The notes under the pieces were generated by a model, which made no database searches, had not been told where the DNA came from, and worked only from the letters and a program-made list of their open reading frames with translations. Positions 36,644 through 45,437 of a DNA stretch of 64,000 bases are shown here, in pieces. Position 1 is the first letter of the stretch. The number at the start of each line of letters is the position of its first letter. The stretch covers positions 1-64,000 of the forward strand of contig NZ_SLXK01000003.1 in assembly GCF_004341035.1 (NCBI RefSeq), in the 5' to 3' direction. Made by a program: the position numbers and the translations under genes. This DNA is from Scopulibacillus darangshiensis (GTDB lineage: Bacteria; Bacillota; Bacilli; Bacillales; Sporolactobacillaceae).

Positions 36644-37531
36644 TTGTGGATTGACGGCGTTTTTTCCGGTGGTGGCGTGAAGGCTTTTGCTTTTGTAGGT
36701 GCTCTGGAAGTTTTGGATAAAGCAGGCTTTCGCTTTCGGCGATTAGCAGGTACGAGTGCAGGCTCCATCGTCGCAGGATTGCTTGCGGCGGGCTACACAT
36801 CGAAAGAGATTCATAAACATATGGAAGCCATGCAGCCCTCGATTTTTTTGGATCAGCAAAAATCTTTATTTAAGCTGCCTTTTCTGAAGTGGCTCACATT
36901 ATATTGGCGGATGGGATTGTATAGAGGGAATGTTTTTGAAAAGTGGATGAGGGATCTGCTGCGGGCAAAAGGAGTTGATGCCTTTGGCGATTTGCCGCCA
37001 GATACGCTGAAAATCATCGTTTCCGATATATCCAGGGGGAAAATGGTCGTCCTGCCCGACGATTTAACTCATTATGGGATAGACCCTGCGAAGTTTTCAG
37101 TGGCTAGAGCGGTACGGATGAGCTGCAGTTTGCCGTTTTTCTTTGAACCGGTTCCTTTATACAATCAACGGGGTGAAAAATGCCTCATCGTGGACGGTGG
37201 TGTATTAAGTAATTTTCCGTTATGGCTTTTTGATAAAGGCGATACATTGCCGGTTCGTCCATTTCTTGGTTTCCAGTTAAGTGGAAGATCTGACATGTTA
37301 GTTGCAAAAAAAATTAAAAATGCAGTTGATTTGTTTCAAGGATTGTTTTCAACAATGAGAGAGGCGCACGATGCAAAATATATTTCGAAATATGCCGCCT
37401 CCAATATTATTTTTATTCCTGTGGATGATGTGCAAACATCCGATTTTAAGTTGTCGGATAAGGATCGTGATAAATTGGTTGACATTGGAAAGAAGCGGGC
37501 AGAACAGTTTTTGAAGAAGTGGACGTATTGA
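36644..37531 (+). CDS. Patatin-like phospholipase, YqhO
   Basis: 295 residues. Oxyanion hole GGGVKA near residue 9, nucleophile elbow GTSAGS near 35 (Ser) and catalytic DGG in IVDGGVLSNFP near 185. A soluble lipid acyl hydrolase; the substrate is unknown. TTG is taken as start because it yields the family-like MWIDGVFSGGG and GGGGAGG lies upstream. It follows mntR as in B. subtilis. Confidence 0.9.
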   Translation: MWIDGVFSGGGVKAFAFVGALEVLDKAGFRFRRLAGTSAGSIVAGLLAAGYTSKEIHKHMEAMQPSIFLDQQKSLFKLPFLKWLTLYWRMGLYRGNVFEKWMRDLLRAKGVDAFGDLPPDTLKIIVSDISRGKMVVLPDDLTHYGIDPAKFSVARAVRMSCSLPFFFEPVPLYNQRGEKCLIVDGGVLSNFPLWLFDKGDTLPVRPFLGFQLSGRSDMLVAKKIKNAVDLFQGLFSTMREAHDAKYISKYAASNIIFIPVDDVQTSDFKLSDKDRDKLVDIGKKRAEQFLKKWTY

Positions 37532-37603
37532 TTATTGCTTGTTTTGCTTTCATGCACACCGGAACCAAAAACCCACTCGGAACGCCATGTTTTTCAGTTA
37601 ATT

Positions 37604-37633
37604 GCCGTCTAAAAAGATAGACGGCTTTTCTTT
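37604..37633 (+). terminator. Terminator of yqhO
   Basis: GCCGTCT pairs with AGACGGC, followed by TTTTCTTT. Confidence 0.8.
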
Positions 37634-37728
37634 AGTTAATCAGAAAGTATAACTTTGTCTTTGCTAAGTTAATCAGAAAGTATAACTTTGTCTTTGCTAA
37701 AGGCTCGCCAATCGGCGAGTTTTCTTTA
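37634..37728 (+). repeat. Dispersed MITE-like repeat, short copy with 33-bp tandem duplication
   Basis: The unit AGTTAATCAGAAAGTATAAC... occurs twice in tandem (37634-37666 and 37667-37699, identical). It is followed by CTCGCCAATCGGCGAGTTTTCTTT, a terminator-like end shared with the other copies. Confidence 0.8.
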
Positions 37729-37786
37729 TGCAAATTAAAAACGGTTTGGAATATGACCAAGCCGTTTTTATGGCGTTAAAGCGCGA

Positions 37787-38185
37787 TTAAAAGAGGACGC
37801 GTTTCTTCTTTTTATTTTTTTTGCCGTCTATAACGGTTAGATGAGCATGATCCTTAGCCTTTAGCGGCGAAGCGCCACGTTTGCCTTTGGCAGTTGACTT
37901 TACGACCTTAAGATGTGTTGCTCTTAAGGAGCGGACTTTATGTCCCGGGCTTTTATGCTTTTTCTTAGATTGTTTTACAGCACGCCTATATGCACTTGAG
38001 TCATCCTGCCGATGGTTGATGAAGCGTTTGAAAATCATTATCCCTACCCCAACTATTACACCGAAAATAAGAATCTTAATCACTAGTGACATAGGATCAG
38101 AAGTAACAAGTGAGTAAAGTCCTATAGCACCTAATCCGATAATCAGAAAAAATATAGGGTAATACAATAACGACTTCACCACCAT
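37787..38185 (-). CDS. SA1362-family membrane protein, YqhP
   Basis: 132 residues: two N-terminal transmembrane helices (7-27, 33-51), then a very basic cytoplasmic tail ending in KKNKKKKRVLF. The family occurs next to yqhQ in Bacillales and staphylococci. Strong AAGGAGGTG site. It lies 15 bp after yqhQ on the same strand, so they form an operon. The function is unknown; the tail could bind nucleic acid or phospholipid head groups (inference). Confidence 0.75.
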   Translation of the reverse strand: MVVKSLLYYPIFFLIIGLGAIGLYSLVTSDPMSLVIKILIFGVIVGVGIMIFKRFINHRQDDSSAYRRAVKQSKKKHKSPGHKVRSLRATHLKVVKSTAKGKRGASPLKAKDHAHLTVIDGKKNKKKKRVLF

Positions 38186-38200
38186 TCACCTCCTTAGTTT

Positions 38201-39160
38201 TTAAACAACATGACTGTCAGATGGCTCTTTAGCGCCCTCAATTTGCGCCTCTCGTTCTCTCATTTCTTCAAATGCACGAATTGAAACTTCAATTTGTAAA
38301 TCATCAGGCTCCTTAGTTGTCAAAAGCTGCAGCCAGAGCCCAGGGTAACCAAGCCAGCTAAGCATTGGAACACCGCGGACTTTATTTGTAAGCTGTAATA
38401 CTTCGTAAGCAATGCCTAAATCCACCGGTATGAGGATAATGCGGTAAACCAACCTAAGCCATAGGGGATTTGTTGGCACGAAAAAGTAAAGAATAACACT
38501 GATAATCGCTGTAAAAAGAATGAAACTGCTGCCGCACCGATAATGGAGGCGAGAGTGTTTTTTCACATTTTCGACTGTTAAAGCTTTGTCATTTTCAAAG
38601 GTATTAATAACCTTATGCTCAGCGCCGTGGTATTGGAACACCCGCTTCATAAGAGGGGTAAGTGAAACAAAATAAATGTACCCTAAGAGCAGGACAATCT
38701 TGAAAAAACCTTCAAGTAATATTTGCGAAGCATCACTCTTGAAAATGGGTTTGAAAAGATCAGCCGCGACAGCTGGCAACAATGTAAATACAAATTTTGC
38801 AAACAAAAAAGATATAATGCCGATCACAGCAATACCCAAGATCATGCCAAGCTTTGAGGAATCCATATCTTCCTTTTCTTTCATTGCCTTCGCTTCAGTT
38901 TCTGGATCTTGATCGTAGACCTCAGAAGCAAAATTCAAATGCTTTGTGCCGATGGCCGTCGCTTCCAAAATACCGATAATGCCCCGGATAAAAGGGATTT
39001 TTTTGAGTTTATTCAAAGCAGGATTCTGCTTTTTGAGACATTCGAATGTTTCGATGGACTGGTCTTTTCTGCGAACGGCGGTTACCGTCGTATGCTTTCC
39101 GCCCATCATGACGCCTTCGATGACTGCTTGGCCGCCATATGCAGGTCTTTTTTGAGTCAT
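38201..39160 (-). CDS. DUF1385 membrane protein, YqhQ
   Basis: 319 residues. Conserved N-terminal GGQAVIEGVMMGG (residues 9-21), four to five transmembrane helices, and HGAEHKVINTFE near 178 with conserved His/Glu. Matches DUF1385 throughout. A metal-dependent role is possible from the His/Glu motifs but not shown. First gene of the yqhQ-yqhP unit. Confidence 0.9.
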   Translation of the reverse strand: MTQKRPAYGGQAVIEGVMMGGKHTTVTAVRRKDQSIETFECLKKQNPALNKLKKIPFIRGIIGILEATAIGTKHLNFASEVYDQDPETEAKAMKEKEDMDSSKLGMILGIAVIGIISFLFAKFVFTLLPAVAADLFKPIFKSDASQILLEGFFKIVLLLGYIYFVSLTPLMKRVFQYHGAEHKVINTFENDKALTVENVKKHSRLHYRCGSSFILFTAIISVILYFFVPTNPLWLRLVYRIILIPVDLGIAYEVLQLTNKVRGVPMLSWLGYPGLWLQLLTTKEPDDLQIEVSIRAFEEMREREAQIEGAKEPSDSHVV

Positions 39161-39406
39161 GGGATCACCAACCTAATTTTGATCTTTCACTTATCTTCAT
39201 TTTACTAGAAATCAATCAAAACCTCTAGGTTAGAAGTCCTTTTATCTCTAGTTTTACCCGAAATAAACGAATTATACACTTTATTTGACATTTTATTTTT
39301 AAATTGATGGAAAATTGCCAAAAGGTAAGTGTGCTTCTATTTTATCATCAAATCCATTTATTTGGACATATTAATTTTTGAAGACCTGAACGGAGGTAGA
39401 ATAAGC

Positions 39407-39910
39407 ATGGGAGATACCCCGAGACTCGAGCAAAATAAAACAGAGACAAAAATTACGACAAACGGCAGGGTGGCTTTAATTGGTTTATTTGGCGGCTTAA
39501 TATGGGGGCTTGTAGGTTATCTTGCCTGGGTACTCAATTTTACTAAGGTTGGACCGGGATTTGTTTTGGCCCCATTCCCTTTAGGAAAATGGAAAGCCGA
39601 ATCTTTAGGCCAATTAGTCGGCGTCTTATGTGTATGTGTCTTATCAATCATCATGGCCTTTGTATATAAATATGCTTTGGGAAAAATAAAATCCATGTGG
39701 ATCGGCATCGGTTTTGGTTTGGTTTTGTGGGTCATTGTTTTTTATATTCTTCAACCGTGGATTCCGGGAATTCAGCATGTGACGAAGCTCGGATGGAACA
39801 CCATCTCAACAACGGCATGTTTGTTCGCATTATATGGTCTCTTTGTTGGTTATTCCATTTCATACGACCTTGAGAGCTATTCAAATTCTGAGAACTATTC
39901 AAAAAAATAA
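39407..39910 (+). CDS. YqhR family membrane protein
   Basis: 167 residues with four transmembrane helices from about residue 24; polar N-terminus (MGDTPRLEQNKTETKI) and a Ser/Asn-rich C-terminus. Matches the YqhR family in place (between yqhQ and aroQ) and topology. Start after GGAGGT; the reading frame continues 26 codons upstream without a ribosome site. The function is unknown. Confidence 0.8.
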   Translation: MGDTPRLEQNKTETKITTNGRVALIGLFGGLIWGLVGYLAWVLNFTKVGPGFVLAPFPLGKWKAESLGQLVGVLCVCVLSIIMAFVYKYALGKIKSMWIGIGFGLVLWVIVFYILQPWIPGIQHVTKLGWNTISTTACLFALYGLFVGYSISYDLESYSNSENYSKK

Positions 39911-39918
39911 TGCTGTGG

Positions 39919-39947
39919 TAGAATGTTCTAGGAACATTCTATTTTTC
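39919..39947 (+). terminator. Terminator of yqhR
   Basis: TAGAATGTTC pairs with GAACATTCTA, followed by five T. Confidence 0.85.
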
Positions 39948-39965
39948 TGCTAAAAGGAGTTTCTT

Positions 39966-40397
39966 ATGAAACGGTTTCTTGTCATTAACGGCCCGAATCT
40001 TAATGCTTTAGGTAAAAGAGAACCAGGTGTATATGGAAAAGAATCCCTTGAAAATCTTGAAAACCAATTAATTGAATTGGGGAAAGAGAAGGGTTTCGAT
40101 ACAGTGTGTGTCCAATCCAATTATGAGGGGCAAATCATTGATTGGATACATGAAGCAGAGGGACACTATCTGGGCATTGTCATTAATCCCGGCGCTTATA
40201 CACACTACAGCTATGCTATTCGTGATGCTATTGCAAGTATTCAGCTTCCCGTCATTGAAGTTCATTTGTCCAATGTCCATGCGAGAGAAGCATTTCGTCA
40301 TGAATCTGTGACGGCTCCTGTAGTGGCTGGCCAAATCGTTGGCCTCGGTTTTAAGGGGTATCATTATGCCCTTTGCGAGCTTTTAGAGCGCTCATAA
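39966..40397 (+). CDS. aroQ: 3-dehydroquinate dehydratase, type II
   Basis: 143 residues, dodecameric shikimate-pathway enzyme. INGPNLNALGKREPGVYG carries the catalytic Arg and Tyr (near 19-24), NPGAYTHYSYAIRDA the substrate-binding Asn, and EVHLSNVHARE the catalytic His. AAAAGGAG lies before the ATG. It is 60 bp upstream of efp; papA, which separates them in B. subtilis, is missing. Confidence 0.97.
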   Translation: MKRFLVINGPNLNALGKREPGVYGKESLENLENQLIELGKEKGFDTVCVQSNYEGQIIDWIHEAEGHYLGIVINPGAYTHYSYAIRDAIASIQLPVIEVHLSNVHAREAFRHESVTAPVVAGQIVGLGFKGYHYALCELLERS

Positions 40398-40458
40398 TAT
40401 TTTAGCAGCAGAAAGAACATAGAACAGGTAGGAATAATGAAGGAGGAAAAAATAAGCA

Positions 40459-41016
40459 ATGATTTCAGTAAACGACTTTCGTACGGGTTTAACTATAGAG
40501 GTTGACGGCGGGATTTGGTCCGTCATGGAATTTCAGCATGTCAAACCTGGAAAAGGTGCAGCATTTGTCCGCTCCAAACTTAGGAATCTAAGAACCGGCT
40601 CCGTACAGGAAAAAACATTCCGCGCGGGAGAAAAGGTAGCTAAAGCTCATATTGATAACCGCAAGATGCAGTATTTGTATGCAAATGGCTCAGCCCATGC
40701 TTTCATGGATCTGGAAACCTATGAACAAATTGAATTGGAAGACAGCCAAATTGAAGAACAACTCAACTTCCTTAAGGAAAATATGGAAGTTAATATTCAA
40801 ACATACGAAGGCGAGACGCTTGGTGTCGAATTACCGAACACCGTTGTCTTGGAAGTGGCAGAGACTGAACCGGGAATCAAAGGTGATACAGCATCTGGAG
40901 GCTCAAAACCAGCGACATTAGAAACCGGTTATATCGTCCACGTACCGTTTTTTGTCAATCAGGGTGATAAATTAGTCGTCGATACGCGCTCTGGGGATTA
41001 CGTTTCCCGCGCATAA
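40459..41016 (+). CDS. efp: Translation elongation factor P
   Basis: 185 residues, three beta-barrel domains. It rescues ribosomes stalled at polyproline. The domain I loop [11 protein letters not shown] has Lys at residue 32, the position that is aminopentanolylated in B. subtilis. The C-terminus is [15 protein letters not shown] lies upstream; a strong terminator follows. Confidence 0.97.
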   Translation: MISVNDFRTGLTIEVDGGIWSVMEFQHVKPGKGAAFVRSKLRNLRTGSVQEKTFRAGEKVAKAHIDNRKMQYLYANGSAHAFMDLETYEQIELEDSQIEEQLNFLKENMEVNIQTYEGETLGVELPNTVVLEVAETEPGIKGDTASGGSKPATLETGYIVHVPFFVNQGDKLVVDTRSGDYVSRA

Positions 41017-41042
41017 CAGCATACTTAACTCGTTTCAAATTC

Positions 41043-41075
41043 ATCCCCGTGAACACATCGTTCACGGGGATTTTT
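41043..41075 (+). terminator. Terminator of efp
   Basis: ATCCCCGTGAAC pairs with GTTCACGGGGAT, then TTTT. Confidence 0.9.
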
Positions 41076-41079
41076 GCGT

Positions 41080-41176
41080 TAATAAGAAAGTATAAACTTT
41101 CTTACGCACATAAGTGCAACTAAGCCTCTGGCAGCGCCATTCTAAAGACTGCCAATCGGCTAGTTTTCTTTAGCAT
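41080..41176 (+). repeat. Dispersed MITE-like repeat, copy 3a (forward)
   Basis: Begins TTAATAAGAAAGTATAA after GCG and ends CCAATCGGCTAGTTTTCTTTA. The internal part differs from copy 1. Confidence 0.7.
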
Positions 41177-41209
41177 ATTCAGTACAAGCCCGCATATATT
41201 TGTGATAAG

Positions 41210-41397
41210 TCACAGCAGTTTATATAGAAAACTTGGCTTACGCCCGCGCCTTAATGGCGAAAACCTTAGTTGCAAGGCTTCTGCTTGAATACCCATCTTT
41301 GCTGCCTTGCGACAAAGCGAAGCGGAGGAGCATTATTTTTACTTTATTCCGCTTTTTCGCTTTTAGCGAACTTAAACATTTTTAAAGTATAAATTAA
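41210..41397 (-). repeat. Dispersed MITE-like repeat, copy 3b (reverse)
   Basis: Starts with GAAAACTTGGCTTACGCCCGCGCC, shared with copy 4. It continues with the reverse complement of copy 1 (about 105 bp almost identical) and ends AAAGTATAAATTAA. It fills the gap just before spoIIIAA. Confidence 0.8.
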
Positions 41398-41409
41398 AGG
41401 ATGATCATT

Positions 41410-42363
41410 ATGAAGGAGATTCTCAGGATTCTGCCGGCATCAGCAATGGGGTATATCCAATCTATACCTAGGACTGAGCATGAGAACATTGAGGAGATTA
41501 GGCTTCGGGTCGGCCGCCAGATTGAAATTGTGATGAATGGCAGGCCCTACCCTCGTATTCAGGAGAACCAGGATGCAAGCTTTTCCCAAAAAGATGCTCA
41601 AAGCTTCATCCACAAGCTTAGCGAGTATTCCCTCTATGCCCTTGAAGAGGAACTGCGGCGCGGGTTTATCACAATCAGCGGCGGCCATCGGGTCGGTTTA
41701 TCCGGCCATGTGGTGACGAGGGGCGGCCAAGTCAAATTAATAAGAGATATCAGTTCTTTTAACATACGGATTGCCAAACAGAAAATTGGTGCTGCACTCC
41801 CGTTGGTACCTTATCTATTTGAAGGCGGCCATTGGTATAACACACTGATTATTGGTTCCCCGCAAACAGGCAAGACAACACTGCTCAGAGATCTGTCGAG
41901 GCTCATCAGTTCAGGGATTCCAGAGCAAAGTATTTTATCGAAAAAGGTTGGAATTGTTGATGAGCGTTCGGAAATTGCGGGAAGCTTGAGAGGTGTTCCC
42001 CAAAATGAACTGGGACAGCGTGTGGATGTACTAGATGCCTGCCCAAAAGCAGAAGGCATGATGATGCTGATTCGCTCGATGAGTCCAGATGTTCTGGTTG
42101 TCGATGAGATCGGCAGAAAGGAAGATAGTGATGCCCTGCAAGAGGCAATGAATGCCGGTGTAGCTGTTATGGCTACTGTCCATAGTGCCGGCTATCAACA
42201 GCTGTTCAAACGCCCGACCATCTCGCCGCTGCTTGAAACCGGTGTGTTTGAACGGTATGTCGAGCTTTCAAACAGAGCGGGCCAGGGCCATAATGGAAGG
42301 ATTAACAGAATTCTAGATGGACAAGGAAAGGTTGTCCATAGAACCGGGAAAATGACATCATGA
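41410..42363 (+). CDS. spoIIIAA: Stage III sporulation protein AA (AAA+/secretion-like ATPase)
   Basis: 317 residues. ATPase of the SpoIIIA-SpoIIQ channel between mother cell and forespore. Walker A IGSPQTGKTTLL near residue 152, Walker B VLVVDEIGR near 230. ATG 41410 is preferred (AGG 9 nt upstream) to ATG 41401, which directly follows the GG. It heads an eight-gene operon whose genes overlap or lie within about 60 bp. The usual sigma-E promoter was not recognised. Confidence 0.95.
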   Translation: MKEILRILPASAMGYIQSIPRTEHENIEEIRLRVGRQIEIVMNGRPYPRIQENQDASFSQKDAQSFIHKLSEYSLYALEEELRRGFITISGGHRVGLSGHVVTRGGQVKLIRDISSFNIRIAKQKIGAALPLVPYLFEGGHWYNTLIIGSPQTGKTTLLRDLSRLISSGIPEQSILSKKVGIVDERSEIAGSLRGVPQNELGQRVDVLDACPKAEGMMMLIRSMSPDVLVVDEIGRKEDSDALQEAMNAGVAVMATVHSAGYQQLFKRPTISPLLETGVFERYVELSNRAGQGHNGRINRILDGQGKVVHRTGKMTS

Positions 42364-42875
42364 CTAAAATCATCGGCGCATTAATTATTATTATGGCAAC
42401 AACGCTTGCGGGTTTTATTCTTGCTCGACGTTACAGTGACAGACCCAAACAACTCAGACAACTAAGGAACGCCCTTCAATCTTTAGAGGCGGAAATTATG
42501 TACGGCCTGACACCTGTTAAAGAAGCTTCAGTCCATCTTTCAGAACAATTGCCGGAACCTCTGGCATCCTTTTTTTCTCAGCTTGTCGTCAAGCTAAATG
42601 ATGGTGCTGAGTCACTTCAAACAGCATGGGACGAAACAATTGAAGTGTTTTGGCACCAAACAGCGCTAAAAAGCAGTGAAAAGGAAATTTTGCACCAATT
42701 TGGCGCTACTCTCGGCAAGCATGACAGCGAAAATCAAAAAAAACAAATTCAGATGGCGCTATCCCATTTAGAACGGGAAGAGTCCGATGCCCGTGATATG
42801 CAGGCCAAATATGAAAAAATGACCAAAAGCTTGGGATTTCTGACGGGTTTGCTCGTTGTATTGTTGTTATTTTAG
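42360..42875 (+). CDS. spoIIIAB: Stage III sporulation protein AB
   Basis: 171 residues, GspF-like helical protein with one N-terminal (2-20) and one C-terminal (153-170) transmembrane helix. Overlaps spoIIIAA by 4 nt. Part of the mother-cell membrane platform of the feeding channel. Confidence 0.93.
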   Translation: MTKIIGALIIIMATTLAGFILARRYSDRPKQLRQLRNALQSLEAEIMYGLTPVKEASVHLSEQLPEPLASFFSQLVVKLNDGAESLQTAWDETIEVFWHQTALKSSEKEILHQFGATLGKHDSENQKKQIQMALSHLEREESDARDMQAKYEKMTKSLGFLTGLLVVLLLF

Positions 42876-42932
42876 TTTTATTTCCGCGTGGAACAGCTCT
42901 CGGAAATAGAGAACGATAGAGGAGGAACCCTC

Positions 42933-43136
42933 ATGTCATTGGATGTCAATACAATATTTCAAATCGCGGGGATCGGCATCATTGTTGCCATGATTCAGAC
43001 AGTGCTGAAACAAATGGGCAAAGATGATTGGGCGCAATGGGTGACACTGATCGGTTTTGTCGTCGTTTTATACATGGTGGCAACACTTATCGATGACCTT
43101 TTTGAAAAAATTAAGAGTGTTTTTCTCTTCCAGTAA
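42933..43136 (+). CDS. spoIIIAC: Stage III sporulation protein AC
   Basis: 67 residues, two transmembrane helices, beginning MSLDVNTIFQIAGIG. The ATG follows GAGGAGGAA; an in-frame start 15 codons earlier is rejected. Confidence 0.93.
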   Translation: MSLDVNTIFQIAGIGIIVAMIQTVLKQMGKDDWAQWVTLIGFVVVLYMVATLIDDLFEKIKSVFLFQ

Positions 43137-43180
43137 AAGATGAAGAGCCAAGCTTTCTTAACACTAAGGGGGGAACTTCG

Positions 43181-43570
43181 ATTGATATTCTCCAAATTGT
43201 AGGCCTGGGGCTGATCACGACTTTTCTCGTCTTGGTTCTAAAAGAGCAAAAGCCTGCTTTTGCCTTCCTGCTAACAGTTTTTGTCGGGGCGCTCATTTTT
43301 ATATTTCTAATTGGTCAAATCAGTTCTGTGTTGGACATGCTCAAGAAGCTTGCTGTAAGCGCGGGCTTAAATCTTATCTATGTTGAAACGATTTTAAAAA
43401 TCATCGGCATCGCCTATATTGCGGAATTCGGTGTGCAAATTACGAAGGATGCAGGGCAGGGTTCACTAGCATCCAAAATTGAACTGGCGGGAAAAATACT
43501 TATTCTTGTTTTGGCCATTCCGATCATGACGGCCATCATAAAGACTGTCATCGGCTTGATTCCTCAATAA
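43181..43570 (+). CDS. spoIIIAD: Stage III sporulation protein AD, probable ATT start
   Basis: 129 residues if started at ATT 43181 (IDILQIVGLGLITTFLVLVL..., as in family members that begin MxIDIVQIVGLGL). AAGGGGGG lies 7 nt before this ATT. No ATG, GTG or TTG occurs in frame before TTG 43232, which would remove 17 residues of the first membrane helix and has no ribosome site. The rest (ETILKIIGIAYIAEFG, TKDAGQG) is typical. The start could be a true rare codon or a single-base sequence error in an ATG. Confidence 0.85.
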   Translation: MDILQIVGLGLITTFLVLVLKEQKPAFAFLLTVFVGALIFIFLIGQISSVLDMLKKLAVSAGLNLIYVETILKIIGIAYIAEFGVQITKDAGQGSLASKIELAGKILILVLAIPIMTAIIKTVIGLIPQ

Positions 43571-43586
43571 AGGGAGGTTATGAATA

Positions 43587-44780
43587 ATGAGCCATTTGCC
43601 TGCTCTCTTGCCGCAAAAAATCATTGCTGGTCTCATCATTCTATTTATCATATTGATTTCTTTACCCGCCGCTGCAAATGGACAAACCCCTCAAGAGGAA
43701 TGGGTTGATAAACAGTTAAATCAGCTGGATACGGATAAGATTCAGGATTACTGGCAAAAAGTTATTACAGAATATCACGGTTTTTTACCCGAAAGCCAAA
43801 AGATGGATTTTAAGAGCTTTTTGAAAACCGACAAGAGCGGGATGCTTAAAGGATGGCTTTCAGGTGCCGTAAAATATTTATTTCATGAGCTCTTAATTAA
43901 CGGCAAACTCCTTGGCACCTTGATCATGCTGACGGTATTCTCCATGATTCTGCAAGCGATTCAAAATGCATTTGAACATAAATCGGTGTCTAAAGTAGCC
44001 TACGCCGTTGTCTATCTCGTTCTTATTATTCTTTCTTTAAATAGCTTCAGGGTTGCCATCACATATACAACAGACGCAATTGAGAGCATGAGCCACTTCT
44101 TGCTGGCGTTAATGCCGTTAGTTTTAGCGCTGACGGCCTCAGTTGGCAGTATCACGTCAGTGGCCTTTTTTCACCCTTTAATCGTCTTTTTGATCAATTC
44201 AAATGGCTGGCTTGTCGCTAATTTTGTCCTGCCATTATTATTCTTATCTGCGCTATTGCAAATCGTTAGCACGCTGACTGATCACTATAAGGTTACTAAG
44301 CTTGCCGCATTACTTCGCAATATTGCCATTGGCACGCTTGCGGTATTCTTTGCTGTCTTTCTTGGGGTAATGTCAGTCCAAGGTGCGGCTACAGCTATTT
44401 CGGATGGTGTGTTAGGCAAAACAGCTAAATTTTTGATGGGGAATTTCGTCCCCGTGGTAGGTCGGATGTTCACTGACGCCACGGAAACAGTGATCAGCGC
44501 ATCGATGTTGCTAAAGAACACGGTCGGCTTGGCGGGACTTGTTATATTGATCTGTTTGATTGTTTTCCCTGCCCTTAAAGTTCTGTCATTAGCATTGATA
44601 TATAATTTGGCTGCGGCAATCCTCCAGCCGCTTGGGGGTGGCCCTGTTATCGAAAGTCTGTCAATTATGGCTAAAAGCTTGATCTATATCTTCGCCGCTC
44701 TCGTTATTGTATCCTTGATGTTTTTCCTGGCTGTCACGATTATTATTGCTGCGGGCAATTTATCAATAATGGCGAGATAA
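43587..44780 (+). CDS. spoIIIAE: Stage III sporulation protein AE
   Basis: 397 residues: N-terminal signal-like helix (9-31, ending AAANG), a short outer domain, then about seven or eight transmembrane helices. GGAGG lies 9 nt before the ATG. Polytopic channel component. Confidence 0.94.
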   Translation: MSHLPALLPQKIIAGLIILFIILISLPAAANGQTPQEEWVDKQLNQLDTDKIQDYWQKVITEYHGFLPESQKMDFKSFLKTDKSGMLKGWLSGAVKYLFHELLINGKLLGTLIMLTVFSMILQAIQNAFEHKSVSKVAYAVVYLVLIILSLNSFRVAITYTTDAIESMSHFLLALMPLVLALTASVGSITSVAFFHPLIVFLINSNGWLVANFVLPLLFLSALLQIVSTLTDHYKVTKLAALLRNIAIGTLAVFFAVFLGVMSVQGAATAISDGVLGKTAKFLMGNFVPVVGRMFTDATETVISASMLLKNTVGLAGLVILICLIVFPALKVLSLALIYNLAAAILQPLGGGPVIESLSIMAKSLIYIFAALVIVSLMFFLAVTIIIAAGNLSIMAR

Positions 44781-44791
44781 GGGGGGCTTTG

Positions 44792-45433
44792 ATGTCGTTT
44801 ATCACCCAATGGATGACTCAGATTATTTTAGTTATTCTATTTGCCATTATTTTGGAGCTTCTACTTCCAAGTAATAGCTTTCAAAAATATGTAAAAATGG
44901 TCATAGGTTTGATATTGATCATCACACTTTTAACTCCTGTTACTAAGCTATTAAATGTTGATATAAACCAAACAATCCGAACGATAGCAAACAAAAACAG
45001 CGGAACAGAAATGAAAAATTCAATGAAAAAACAAGAAAGTGAAATACTAGGGGCACAAAGCGCATATATTCATAACTATATGGATGTCCAAATGAAAAAA
45101 AGTGTAAAGGAGGCGCTGGTAGACCAATATGGATTAGTTATTAAAGATTTACATCTCACAATTAAAAAAGGTAAAGAGGGTCAGAACCCCTGGACTATCG
45201 AAAAAGCTGATGTAATTGTCGGACAAGCGAAAAAGGGAAAAGCCGAAGCAACTGATAAGCAAGAGGTCAAGCCGGTGGAAGAGGTCAATATTAATATCAA
45301 TGATGAAAAGACGTCAACGCCGGCACAAAAGGATAAGCCTATGAAAAAGAAGGAGAAGGAAGTCAGGGCTTTCCTAGCAGAAAAATGGGGCGTTGATCAA
45401 AGCAGAATCATCGTTCAAATGGAAGGAGGATAG
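44792..45433 (+). CDS. spoIIIAF: Stage III sporulation protein AF
   Basis: 213 residues, two N-terminal transmembrane helices (9-25, 35-53), then a charged soluble domain with a Lys/Glu-rich linker (about 145-185). Family member of the channel ring proteins. ATG chosen 5 nt after GGGGGG. Confidence 0.9.
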   Translation: MSFITQWMTQIILVILFAIILELLLPSNSFQKYVKMVIGLILIITLLTPVTKLLNVDINQTIRTIANKNSGTEMKNSMKKQESEILGAQSAYIHNYMDVQMKKSVKEALVDQYGLVIKDLHLTIKKGKEGQNPWTIEKADVIVGQAKKGKAEATDKQEVKPVEEVNININDEKTSTPAQKDKPMKKKEKEVRAFLAEKWGVDQSRIIVQMEGG

Positions 45434-45437
45434 CAAA

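Noticed and set aside
36477-36680. 67-residue frame in the repeat before yqhO
   Set aside because: Lies mostly inside the dispersed repeat copy 1 and overlaps the start of yqhO in another frame.
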